In this document: one piece after another, positions 16,228 through 24,274 of the stretch
Position numbering within the stretch: position 1 is the first letter of the stretch
Layout: every line of letters begins with the position of its first letter
From: Planococcus glaciei
GTDB lineage: Bacteria > Bacillota > Bacilli > Bacillales_A > Planococcaceae
Direction of reading: 5' to 3'
DNA: 64,000 bases
Assembly: GCF_900099655.1 (NCBI RefSeq)
Contig: NZ_FNDC01000010.1
Location: 1 to 64,000 of the forward strand
Notes under the pieces: model-generated
Told to the model about the DNA's origin: nothing
Seen by the model: the letters and a program-made list of their open reading frames with translations, nothing else
Database searches by the model: none
Program-made: the position numbers and the translations under genes

Positions 16228-16987
16228 ATCGCGAAAAATGTATCCGTCGCCCAATCCACATGTCCGTTTGACTGAAATCGTCTACTGGTCAGATGGTTTG
16301 CGGGTGAAGGGGCTGTTGGCGGAACCGAAAGAGGCCGGCGACTGGAGCGGCATTCTTTATTTGAGAGGCGGCATCCAGTCCATCGGGATGGTGCGCCCGG
16401 CACGCATTGCGCAATTTGCAGCCCAAGGGTTTGTGGTGTTTGCTCCTTATTACCGGGGCAACCGGGGCGGGGAAGGCCGTGATGAATTTGCTGGAGCCGA
16501 CCGGTGGGACGCTGTTCATGCAGTTGACGTATTGAAAAAGTTCAGCAATGAAAATGTGCATATATTAGCTTTCTCGCGCGGCGGCATTATGGCGCTATGG
16601 ACAGCCGTGTTAAGAGGGGACATTAGCTCTGTCGTCACATGGGCCGGCGTTACGGATACGGTGCTAACGTATAAGGAGCGGCCGGATATGCGGCGCATGA
16701 TGAAACGCTTGTATGGCGGAACACCGAATACGGCGTTAACCGCATACGAAGAACGCAACCCCTTATTGCGCTTGGACGAAGTGAATGCGCCCGTCTTAAT
16801 CATCCATGGCCTGAAAGACGAAAACGTTTATCCCGGACAGGCTTATTTGCTGGAAGAAGCTTTGAAAATGAATGACCAACCGCACGAAACTTGGTATTTC
16901 CCGGAATACACCCATTTCTTTCCGCCAGCAGCAAACCGCAAGACGGCAAGAGCTCTGACGGAATGGATGAGAAGGCAAGAGCAGTAA
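16208..16987 (+). CDS. ytmA: Alpha/beta hydrolase, S9-peptidase-like (YtmA)
   Basis: Serine hydrolase of 259 residues. The nucleophile is in AFSRGG near residue 120 (an A-x-S-x-G-G variant of the usual motif). The acid lies in HGLKDENVYPG near 205 and the histidine in EYTHFF near 234. The substrate is unknown. It starts with TTG, 7 nt after AAGGTG, inside the end of ytkD. It converges on pckA, next to which ytmA also lies in B. subtilis. Confidence 0.82.
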   Translation: MENGAIESRKMYPSPNPHVRLTEIVYWSDGLRVKGLLAEPKEAGDWSGILYLRGGIQSIGMVRPARIAQFAAQGFVVFAPYYRGNRGGEGRDEFAGADRWDAVHAVDVLKKFSNENVHILAFSRGGIMALWTAVLRGDISSVVTWAGVTDTVLTYKERPDMRRMMKRLYGGTPNTALTAYEERNPLLRLDEVNAPVLIIHGLKDENVYPGQAYLLEEALKMNDQPHETWYFPEYTHFFPPAANRKTARALTEWMRRQEQ

Positions 16988-17019
16988 GTCAGGAGATAGA
17001 ATAAAATTTAAAGGTACTC

Positions 17020-17057
17020 AAGCAAAAAAGCTATCCCGAAGGATAGCTTTTTTGCTT
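17020..17057. terminator. Shared terminator of ytmA and pckA
   Basis: A 17-bp perfect stem with A6/T6 stretches and a CGAA tetraloop between two convergent genes. It works in both directions. Confidence 0.9.
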
Positions 17058-17062
17058 ATGGC

Positions 17063-18652
17063 TTATAGCGGTGTTGGTCCGCCTTGTGCGCTGATATCAG
17101 CAGAAACGGTGCCGAATTTTTTGAAGTTTTCCTGGAATTTCTGAGAAAGTTCTTTCGCTTTTTGCTCGTAAGCTTCTTTATCAGCCCAAGCGTCGCGAGG
17201 GTTCAGGATGTTAGCAGGTACGCCTTCAATTTGTTTTGGAATTTGCAGACCGAAGATTGCTTCCTGTTCTGTTTCCACGTCATGAAGTTCGCCTTTGATT
17301 GCCGCGCGGACCATTGTACGCGTGTAGGACAATTTCATGCGGCTTCCAACGCCATATTCGCCGCCTGTCCAGCCTGTGTTTACCAGGAAGACGTCTACGC
17401 CGTGCTCATCAATTTTCTGGCCAAGCATTTCTGCGTATACTGTAGCATGAAGCGGCAAGAATGGAGAACCGAAGCAAGTCGAGAATGTCGCTTCCGGAGA
17501 AGTGACGCCGCGCTCCGTTCCAGCAAGCTTCGACGTGTAGCCGCTCAAGAAATGGTACATCGCTTGTTCTTTTGTCAACTTGCTGATTGGAGGCAATACG
17601 CCGAACGCATCAGCAGTCAAGAAAACGATGGTTTTCGGATGGCCGGCAACCGATGGATCGACAATATTGTCAATTGCCTGGATCGGATAAGCCGCGCGTG
17701 TGTTTTCCGTCAAAGAACCATCGTTGTAATCCGGAATACGTGTTTCTGGATCAACAACAACGTTTTCCAGGACAGAACCAAAACGGATGGCGTCGTAAAT
17801 TTGCGGTTCGTGCTCACGTGAAAGGTTGATTGTTTTCGCGTAGCAGCCGCCTTCAATATTGAATACGCCGTTGTCTGACCAGCCATGCTCGTCATCGCCG
17901 ATCAATTTGCGGTCTTGGTCTGCAGATAAAGTTGTTTTGCCTGTGCCGGATAAACCGAAGAACAACGCCACATCGCCGTCTTTCCCAACGTTTGCTGAAC
18001 AGTGCATTGGAAGAATGCCTTTTTCAGGCAGGATGTGGTTCATAATTGAGAAAATGGATTTTTTCATTTCGCCGGCGTATTCTGTACCGCCGATCAAGAT
18101 GATTTTCTTTTCCATTGAAACGATGATGAATGTTTCTGAATCGGTGCCATCCACTGCAGGGTCAGCATGGAAAGTTGGTGCATAAACAACAGTGAATTCC
18201 GCTTCATGTGCTGCTAATTCTTCAGCAGTCGGGCGGATGAATAATTGATGGGCGAAAAGATTATGCCACGCGTATTCATTGACCGTCTGGATTGCCAAAC
18301 GGGACTCAGGGTCTGCTCCTGCAAAGCCTTTGAAAACGTATAAAGCATCCTGTTTTTTCAGATGCTCAATTACTTTGTTATATAAGTTTTCAAAAACCTC
18401 AGAAGAAATCGGGCGGTTTACGGAACCCCAATCGACTTTGTCTTTAGAAATATCTTCTTCTACTATATACTTATCTTTAGGTGAACGGCCTGTGTATTTG
18501 CCTGTTTCAGCTTTAACAGCACCTTCTCGAGTCAATACGGCTTCCCCACGTGATGTTGCAGCTTCCACTAATTGTGGAACTGAAAGCTGGACGTGCACAT
18601 TTTGGCCATTTAAAAGATCCTTAAGATTATTTGCGAAGTTCACTGGATTCAT
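17063..18652 (-). CDS. pckA: Phosphoenolpyruvate carboxykinase (ATP)
   Basis: Gluconeogenic enzyme that converts oxaloacetate and ATP to PEP. The 529 residues carry the kinase P-loop [13 protein letters not shown] near 234, the substrate motif [11 protein letters not shown] near 54 and the metal site region [16 protein letters not shown] near 190. The first residues [15 protein letters not shown] are typical of Bacillales PckA. It is divergent from metK, as in B. subtilis, with a CcpN-type box over its -10. Confidence 0.97.
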   Translation of the reverse strand: MNPVNFANNLKDLLNGQNVHVQLSVPQLVEAATSRGEAVLTREGAVKAETGKYTGRSPKDKYIVEEDISKDKVDWGSVNRPISSEVFENLYNKVIEHLKKQDALYVFKGFAGADPESRLAIQTVNEYAWHNLFAHQLFIRPTAEELAAHEAEFTVVYAPTFHADPAVDGTDSETFIIVSMEKKIILIGGTEYAGEMKKSIFSIMNHILPEKGILPMHCSANVGKDGDVALFFGLSGTGKTTLSADQDRKLIGDDEHGWSDNGVFNIEGGCYAKTINLSREHEPQIYDAIRFGSVLENVVVDPETRIPDYNDGSLTENTRAAYPIQAIDNIVDPSVAGHPKTIVFLTADAFGVLPPISKLTKEQAMYHFLSGYTSKLAGTERGVTSPEATFSTCFGSPFLPLHATVYAEMLGQKIDEHGVDVFLVNTGWTGGEYGVGSRMKLSYTRTMVRAAIKGELHDVETEQEAIFGLQIPKQIEGVPANILNPRDAWADKEAYEQKAKELSQKFQENFKKFGTVSADISAQGGPTPL

Positions 18653-18714
18653 TTATATGTACCTTCCTTTTCGGTTATTCCCATGGCAATGGGGAGGATG
18701 TATATTCGAACATT

Positions 18715-18742
18715 AGTATAACACATTCAAACTAATAGTCTA
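18715..18742 (-). promoter_or_regulatory. pckA promoter with CcpN-like box
   Basis: On the minus strand TAGACT and TATACT are separated by 16 nt. The sequence TGTGTTATACT covering the -10 fits the reported CcpN motif TRTGHYATAYW at every position. CcpN represses pckA during glycolytic growth in B. subtilis. Confidence 0.55.
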
Positions 18743-18842
18743 TACTAATAACCAATTGTTATGAAAAAAATCCTTTTTATGCGCCTGTAACAAAAAATAT
18801 AGCGGTTTAATTGCAATATTGTCGTTGTTTGAACGAAAATCG

Positions 18843-18871
18843 TTGACATCACTTCCTACTTTCCGTATGAT
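18843..18871 (+). promoter_or_regulatory. SigA promoter of the metK leader
   Basis: Perfect TTGACA, 17-nt spacer and TATGAT, placed just before the SAM riboswitch. Confidence 0.85.
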
Positions 18872-18885
18872 GAAAAATTGAACGG

Positions 18886-19001
18886 ATACTCTTATTCCGA
18901 GCTGGTGGAGGGGACAGGCCCTATGAAACCCGGCAACCTGCTGCTGCATGCAGAGAAGGTGCCAAACCTGAAGCAAGGTCTCAACCTTGGACGATAAGAG
19001 T
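18886..19001 (+). ncRNA. SAM-I riboswitch (S-box) of metK
   Basis: The P1 stem ACTCTTAT ... GATAAGAG encloses the S-box core: GGTGGAGGGG, CCCTATGAAACCCGGCAACC and AAGGTGCCAAACCTG, with the expected order of helices. It senses S-adenosylmethionine, the product of MetK, and should turn transcription off when SAM is abundant. The terminator is less clear than usual: a G-rich stretch and T7 at 19053-19059 follow, and about 140 further bases precede the coding region. Confidence 0.92.
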
Positions 19002-19128
19002 GAAAGGTGCTTATGATGATTTCTCCTTTCCACATGCAGATGCTGGATGGGATTTTTTTATGAAATTGCCCTTAATCCTCGTGTACAAAGGCCACAACGG
19101 CTTGAAGTTCAATCCTCACGGAACGGAC

Positions 19129-19157
19129 TTGACATGGGAAACGAGTACCGTATCAAT
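19129..19157 (+). promoter_or_regulatory. Possible second metK promoter after the riboswitch
   Basis: TTGACA-N16-TATCAA, 40 nt before the metK start. If active, transcripts would escape SAM control. Match by chance is possible. Confidence 0.3.
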
Positions 19158-19197
19158 TTCGAGAGCAATCTCGCAGGATATAAGGAGGAAACACATT

Positions 19198-20406
19198 TTG
19201 AAAAACCGTCGATTATTCACATCAGAGTCAGTAACAGAAGGACATCCGGATAAAATCTGTGACCAGATTTCCGATTCTATTTTGGATGCCATTTTAGCAG
19301 AGGATCCAAATGCACGGGTTGCGTGCGAAACAACCGTAACAACAGGGCTTGTACTTGTTGCCGGGGAAATTACAACATCTACGTATGTTGATATCCCGAA
19401 AGTTGTGCGTGAAACAGTTCGTGAAATTGGCTATACACGCGCTAAGTACGGTTTTGACTCAGAGACAAGTGCAGTTTTGACAGCAATTGATGAGCAATCA
19501 CCGGATATCGCCGCTGGAGTGAACGTAGCGCTTGAATCTCGTGAAGGCCAAATGACTGATAAAGAACTAGACGACATCGGAGCAGGAGACCAAGGTCTGA
19601 TGTTCGGATTCGCTTGCAACGAAACAGAAGAGTTAATGCCGCTTCCAATCTCGCTTGCCCATAAATTGGCGCGCCGATTGGCTGAAGTACGCAAAGAAGA
19701 AATTCTTCCATATTTGCGTCCAGACGGCAAAACACAAGTAACAATCGAATATGATGAAAACAATAAACCGCTTCGCGTGGACACAATCGTTATTTCCACT
19801 CAGCACCATCCGGAAGTAACGCTTGAGCAAATCCAGCGCAATATTAAAGAATACGTCATCAATGAAGTGGTTCCGCAAAACTTGATCGATGATGAAACAA
19901 AATACTTCATCAACCCGACTGGCCGTTTTGTAATCGGCGGGCCACAAGGAGATGCGGGACTGACAGGACGCAAAATCATCGTTGACACTTACGGCGGATA
20001 CGCTCGCCACGGCGGCGGTGCTTTCTCCGGCAAAGACGCAACGAAAGTTGACCGTTCTGCCGCTTATGCAGCCCGTTATGTAGCGAAAAACATCGTAGCA
20101 GCAGGACTTGCTGACCGTTGCGAAGTCCAATTGGCTTATGCAATCGGCGTGGCTCATCCGGTATCGATCGCATTTGATACGTTCGGAACAGGCAAAGTGG
20201 ATGAAGAAACATTGGACGATCTAGTCCGTGCGAACTTTGACTTGCGCCCGGCTGGAATCATCAAAATGCTTGACCTTCGCCGCCCGATCTACAAACAAAC
20301 GGCAGCTTACGGACATTTCGGCCGTACAGATATCGATCTTCCATGGGAACGTACAGATAAAGTGGAAGTATTAAGAGAGCAATCTGGCATTTTTAAACAA
20401 GCGTAA
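19198..20406 (+). CDS. metK: S-adenosylmethionine synthetase
   Basis: Makes SAM from methionine and ATP. The signatures [20 protein letters not shown] at the N-terminus, [10 protein letters not shown] near residue 119 and [16 protein letters not shown] near 270 are all present, and the 402-residue length is normal. The start is a TTG 9 nt after AAGGAGG. The reading frame stays open for 66 codons upstream into the riboswitch but has no ribosome site there. Confidence 0.96.
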   Translation: MKNRRLFTSESVTEGHPDKICDQISDSILDAILAEDPNARVACETTVTTGLVLVAGEITTSTYVDIPKVVRETVREIGYTRAKYGFDSETSAVLTAIDEQSPDIAAGVNVALESREGQMTDKELDDIGAGDQGLMFGFACNETEELMPLPISLAHKLARRLAEVRKEEILPYLRPDGKTQVTIEYDENNKPLRVDTIVISTQHHPEVTLEQIQRNIKEYVINEVVPQNLIDDETKYFINPTGRFVIGGPQGDAGLTGRKIIVDTYGGYARHGGGAFSGKDATKVDRSAAYAARYVAKNIVAAGLADRCEVQLAYAIGVAHPVSIAFDTFGTGKVDEETLDDLVRANFDLRPAGIIKMLDLRRPIYKQTAAYGHFGRTDIDLPWERTDKVEVLREQSGIFKQA

Positions 20407-20415
20407 TAAATAACA

Positions 20416-20455
20416 AAAAGACGACCGGCAAAATTATGCCGGCCGTCTTTTTTTC
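20416..20455 (+). terminator. Terminator of metK
   Basis: Stem AAAAGACGaCCGGCA with loop AAATTA, followed by T7. A second weak hairpin with T7 (20490-20530) lies between it and the convergent ytoA gene. Confidence 0.9.
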
Positions 20456-20526
20456 TGCTTCTTGCGCAGATTCGCCCCTTGAGAGGCGTTGGCCGTTAGC
20501 TTCGATCAAAGCTGCCGGCTCTTTTT

Positions 20527-21045
20527 TTATTCACTTTTTTGAAGCGATTTATAATACGCGCCTTTTTCTGCATATTCACGGACAATGCGTTCCATGTCCT
20601 GTTTGTCTTCATCCCGCAGTTCGCGGACCACTTTTGCTGGCCGGCCGACAGCAAGCATGCCGGGTGGAATCACTTTGCCGGGCGGCACGAGGCTGCCGGC
20701 GCCGATAAATGCGCCTTCGCCGACTTCGGCTCCGTCCATGATGATGGAGCCCATACCCACCAAAGCGCCTTTTCGAATGACGCAGCTGTGGAGCGTCACT
20801 TGGTGCCCGATGGTGACCTGATCCTCAAGAAACAAGGTTTTGCCCGGGCTTTGATGCAGCATGCACAAGTCCTGGATGTTGGTTTTATTGCCGATAATGG
20901 TTGGTGCGACGTCTCCGCGGATGACGGTATTAAACCAGACGGACGAATCTTCTCCGATGGTCACGTCTCCGGTGACGATGGCGTGGTCTGCAATAAAAAC
21001 AGAAGGGTGGATGGATGGATATTTGCCGTTAAATGGATAAATCAT
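20527..21045 (-). CDS. ytoA: Gamma carbonic anhydrase-family protein YtoA
   Basis: Left-handed beta-helix hexapeptide-repeat protein of 172 residues. The three zinc histidines of gamma carbonic anhydrases are recognisable: CMLHQSPG near residue 63 and GHQVTLHSC near 80-88. Repeats of the I-G-x-x-[SAT] type run through the first 140 residues. Activity as a true carbonic anhydrase is not certain in this subfamily. It is convergent with metK. Confidence 0.88.
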   Translation of the reverse strand: MIYPFNGKYPSIHPSVFIADHAIVTGDVTIGEDSSVWFNTVIRGDVAPTIIGNKTNIQDLCMLHQSPGKTLFLEDQVTIGHQVTLHSCVIRKGALVGMGSIIMDGAEVGEGAFIGAGSLVPPGKVIPPGMLAVGRPAKVVRELRDEDKQDMERIVREYAEKGAYYKSLQKSE

Positions 21046-21142
21046 GGAAAACCTCCGTTAAAAAAGTTAAGATATCTTTAATCCTATCAAATTCGTTGCA
21101 AAGGTCAAATGCAAGGACAGGAAAGTACATAACGTAAGATTT

Positions 21143-21171
21143 GAATCAGTGGGTTTTCTTCCTACTGATTC
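21143..21171. repeat. Isolated inverted repeat upstream of the YtpA-like gene
   Basis: GAATCAGT (8 bp, extended by GG/CC) around a 7-nt T-rich loop. No T run follows on either strand, so it is not a standard terminator; it could act in mRNA leader stability or as an operator. Confidence 0.4.
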
Positions 21172-21261
21172 CACATGAAGGCAATTGGCCTTATAAAAAT
21201 GGCTCCCGGCCACTTAGAGAAAACAGGATGTATGAAAGCAAAGCAAAAGGAGATGACCGAA

Positions 21262-22065
21262 ATGTGGAAATGGGAAGCAAAAGGGCAGGCAAAAGCGGTA
21301 ATTGTCATCATACATAGCGCGTATGAAAATCATCTTCGCTACGCCTGGCAAATTGAACAATGGCGCACGGCAGATTTTCATGTCATCATGGGAGATTTAC
21401 CCGGGCATGGCAAGGGCATGGAAATTGGCCAGCCGCATGCAGTGGCATTTAAAGAATATGAAAAATCGCTTAAATATTCCATACGGGCAGCGCTGGAACA
21501 TGGTTTGCCGGTATTTATTGCAGGCCATGGATTAGGGGCGACCATCGCGATGAATTTTTTAAGCAGATATTCACATCCGATAGCGGGGGCCATTTTAAGT
21601 TCACCTTGGCTACGCTTAGTAAAGACCCCGTCAAAATTGCCGGCTGCTTTGTCCGGATTGCATAAACTGGCGCCCGGCGTGAACATTGACCACAATCTTC
21701 GCATCGAGGATTTAACCCGCAATCCGGAAGTGATCGAACAGGAAAAAGAGGATCCTTATTACAATACGCATGTCACTGCCGGATGGTATCATGAATTGCA
21801 GAATTACATGAAGCAAGCAGCCCTCGGGATCGGCAAATTCCCGGACATTCCACTATTTTTGCATATTGGGGAAGTTGACCAAGTAGCGGATAAAGAAGTG
21901 TCCAAACGCTGGATCCGCCAGCAGGATTTAACAGAATTCAGCTATAAAGAGTGGAAGCAATGCCGCCACGATATATTCCAGGAACCGGAGCGGGAGGATG
22001 TTTTTGTGTCGTCGCATTTGTTTTTGCAGAATGTTATGCGCTCGCTTGGGTATGTCGTGACGTAA
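21262..22065 (+). CDS. YtpA-like alpha/beta hydrolase lacking the nucleophile serine
   Basis: Resembles B. subtilis YtpA (phospholipase of bacilysocin synthesis) along its whole 267 residues, starting MWKWEAKG. The nucleophile elbow reads GHGLG (residues 88-92) where YtpA has GHSMG, so the catalytic serine is a glycine; the HG oxyanion motif is HS. The candidate acid (GEVDQ) and histidine (CRHDIF) positions remain. The ATG at 21262 is 9 nt after AAGGAG. It may be a pseudoenzyme with a binding role, or inactive. Confidence 0.8.
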   Translation: MWKWEAKGQAKAVIVIIHSAYENHLRYAWQIEQWRTADFHVIMGDLPGHGKGMEIGQPHAVAFKEYEKSLKYSIRAALEHGLPVFIAGHGLGATIAMNFLSRYSHPIAGAILSSPWLRLVKTPSKLPAALSGLHKLAPGVNIDHNLRIEDLTRNPEVIEQEKEDPYYNTHVTAGWYHELQNYMKQAALGIGKFPDIPLFLHIGEVDQVADKEVSKRWIRQQDLTEFSYKEWKQCRHDIFQEPEREDVFVSSHLFLQNVMRSLGYVVT

Positions 22066-22081
22066 AGAAGGGAAGTACAAA

Positions 22082-23101
22082 ATGGCACATTTAAAATACA
22101 GTATTTTAGACCAGTCGCCTATTTCAGAAGGAAGCAACCCGCAGGAAGCATTGAAACAGACGGCTACTCTTGCACAAAAGGCGGAAGAATGGAGCTATAC
22201 CCGTTTTTGGGTGTCGGAACACCACGATGCCGCGACGCTTGCCGGATCGTCTCCGGAAGTGTTGATTGCCCATCTCGGCGCCGTCACGAAGAAGATCCGC
22301 CTCGGGTCCGGCGGCGTGATGCTGCCGCATTATTCAGCGTTTAAAGTTGCAGAGAATTTTAAACTGCTTGAAGCGCTGTATCCGGAACGCATTGACGTAG
22401 GCGTGGGCCGGGCGCCGGGCGGCATGCCGCGCGCCAGTTATGCGCTGAACGAGGGCAAAAAACGCGATGTCGGCCGTTTTCCGGAACAAATCGATGAACT
22501 GCAGATGTATTTGACGGATGCCATCCCTGAAGACCATAAGTATTACGGCATGAAGGCAACGCCGGTGACGCCATCTGCGCCGCCGGTCTGGATGCTCGGC
22601 TCCGGACAGAGTTCAGCGGAGTTGGCTGCCGAGAAAGGGCTGCCGTATATGTTCGCGCAGTTTATTAACGGAGAAGGCGGACAAAGTTTTGCCCGGACCT
22701 ATCGGGACCGTTTTATCTCTCATAGTGGAAGCGAAGCATATCAGGGCGTTGCGATATTTGTCGTCTGCCAGGAAACGGAAGAGCAGGCAGAACGGGTGGC
22801 TTCTTCAATGGATTTGGCATTGGCAATGGGAGCTCAAGGCATGCCGTCAAAAGGCACGCCGCCGCCTGAGCGGGCGATAGATTACCCGTACAGCAAATTT
22901 GAGCGCCTGCTCGTGGAAGAAAACCGCAAACGCATGATTGTCGGGACGCCTGGACAGGTAGTGGATGGACTTGAAAAGCTGGCGGCTAGCTACGCCGCCG
23001 ATGAAGTGATGCTTGTTTCGATCGCTTTTAATTTTGAAGATAAGCTCACGACGTACCGCTTGATTGCGGAAGAAATGCAAAAACGCGAAAACAGAAAATA
23101 A
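22082..23101 (+). CDS. Luciferase-like (LLM) flavin-dependent oxidoreductase
   Basis: A 339-residue TIM-barrel flavoprotein of the bacterial luciferase superfamily. YSILDQSPISEG at the N-terminus, WVSEHHD near residue 43, the GSGGVMLPHYS region near 77 and RIDVGVGRAPG near 105 are typical of the MsnO8/YhbW-like group. These enzymes use reduced FMN and oxygen; the substrate is unknown. It follows the YtpA-like gene by 16 nt and ends in a terminator. Confidence 0.88.
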   Translation: MAHLKYSILDQSPISEGSNPQEALKQTATLAQKAEEWSYTRFWVSEHHDAATLAGSSPEVLIAHLGAVTKKIRLGSGGVMLPHYSAFKVAENFKLLEALYPERIDVGVGRAPGGMPRASYALNEGKKRDVGRFPEQIDELQMYLTDAIPEDHKYYGMKATPVTPSAPPVWMLGSGQSSAELAAEKGLPYMFAQFINGEGGQSFARTYRDRFISHSGSEAYQGVAIFVVCQETEEQAERVASSMDLALAMGAQGMPSKGTPPPERAIDYPYSKFERLLVEENRKRMIVGTPGQVVDGLEKLAASYAADEVMLVSIAFNFEDKLTTYRLIAEEMQKRENRK

Positions 23102-23130
23102 TAGCGGAAACTGACTCAGCTCTGCTTACC

Positions 23131-23169
23131 AAACCTGGATGGCTTCAAATGAAGAACATCCGGGTTTTT
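23131..23169 (+). terminator. Terminator of the LLM gene
   Basis: Stem AACCTGGATG/CATCCGGGTT with an inner CTTC/GAAG pairing, then T5. Confidence 0.8.
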
Positions 23170-23194
23170 CATTTTTCTTGATTCGCATTATAAT
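23166..23194 (+). promoter_or_regulatory. Promoter of the GH114-type gene
   Basis: TTTTCA-N17-TATAAT about 50 nt before the ATG. The -10 is perfect, the -35 moderate and inside the preceding terminator T tract. Confidence 0.45.
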
Positions 23195-23241
23195 AGAAGG
23201 AAAATTCCGACTAATGAAACGAAAAAGCGGGAGGGCTCGGA

Positions 23242-24228
23242 ATGCCGGGAAAACATCAAATCCTTTGTTTTGCATTTTGTGCGCTTCTTTTGATGGTTTC
23301 TGGCTGTTCGTCGGTGCCGGCAGAGAAAGGGACAGAAGATGCTGCCTTCAAACGATGGCATTATCAATTGCAAAATGCCGATCCAGTTCAACTGGCAGCG
23401 GGCGGTTACAGCGTTGCTGTTATCGATCCTACAGCTGACGGCAGCGAAGAAACACGCTACGCACAAGAGCATTTGGAGCAAATGAAAGCCAACGGTACAA
23501 CCGTCTTGGCCTATTTCAGCATCGGCGAAGCGAGTTCGTATTTAGACTACTGGAACCCTAACTGGGGAACAGAAAGGGACGGTGTACTCCAAGTTGCAGA
23601 GGAGGCGCCGGAATGGCTTGGCCGAACGCCGAATCCCGATTGGCCGGAAAGCGTAAAAGTGCGCTACTGGCAAGAAGCGTGGTGGGATATTTTAGAGCCG
23701 GAATTGAAAAAAATTAAAAAAGCGGGATTTGACGGTGTATATTTGGACATTGTCGATGCGTATTACTACTAGGCAAATGATGCAACGCATGTTCAGGAGT
23801 CACGCCTGGTTTCAGACCCGCAAAGTGAAGGGGAAGCTGCAGAACGGATGATGTTTTTGGTAGAGCGAATTTCGGGCTATATGAAAAAGGATTCTCCTGA
23901 TTTTCTGGTCTATCCGCAAAATGCGGAAAGCATCTTCGACTACGACGACGGTTCGTATTTAGCTGCTATTGATGGCATGGGAACGGAAGATCTGTGGTAT
24001 GACGAAACGGAAAAAAGCAGCGATTTAGACGAGCGCTTGCCTTATCTGAAAAAGGTCCGTGATGCGGGGAAGAATGTCCTTTCCGTGGATTACGTTGCTG
24101 CGGAATTACCCACTCCGGAAGACCAGAAGCGAATCAAAGATTACATGCAGCGCTGTACCGATGAAGGTTTTTTCTGCTTTTCGGCTATGAACGACCGGGA
24201 ATTAGATGATTGGATTCCGCAGCAGTGA
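23242..24228 (+). pseudogene. GH114-like (TM1410 type) lipoprotein interrupted by an amber codon
   Basis: Reads as one 328-codon frame broken only by TAG at 23770-23772, after the catalytic-region motif GVYLDIVDAYYY. The frame continues with ANDATHVQ and the rest of the barrel. Relatives carry an aromatic residue here, so a TGG-to-TAG change is the simplest explanation. The first 22 residues form a lipoprotein signal (VSGC). The family acts on polygalactosaminoglycan-like polymers. A good ribosome site (GGGAGGG) remains. Readthrough or a sequencing error are alternatives. Confidence 0.85.
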
Positions 24229-24274
24229 CGGGGGCTGTCTCTAAGCAAAACGATTTCGCAAAGGAGGAAAAAGG

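Noticed and set aside
15351-16403. Long 350-codon minus-strand open frame
   Set aside because: It is antisense to dps, ytkD and ytmA, all of which have clear family motifs; no ribosome site or recognisable protein.
17084-17821. 245-codon plus-strand open frame
   Set aside because: Antisense to pckA; composition is that of a mirrored coding strand.
19000-19197. N-terminal extension of MetK
   Set aside because: The frame is open, but AAGGAGG lies directly before TTG 19198 and known MetK proteins begin there; upstream is riboswitch RNA.
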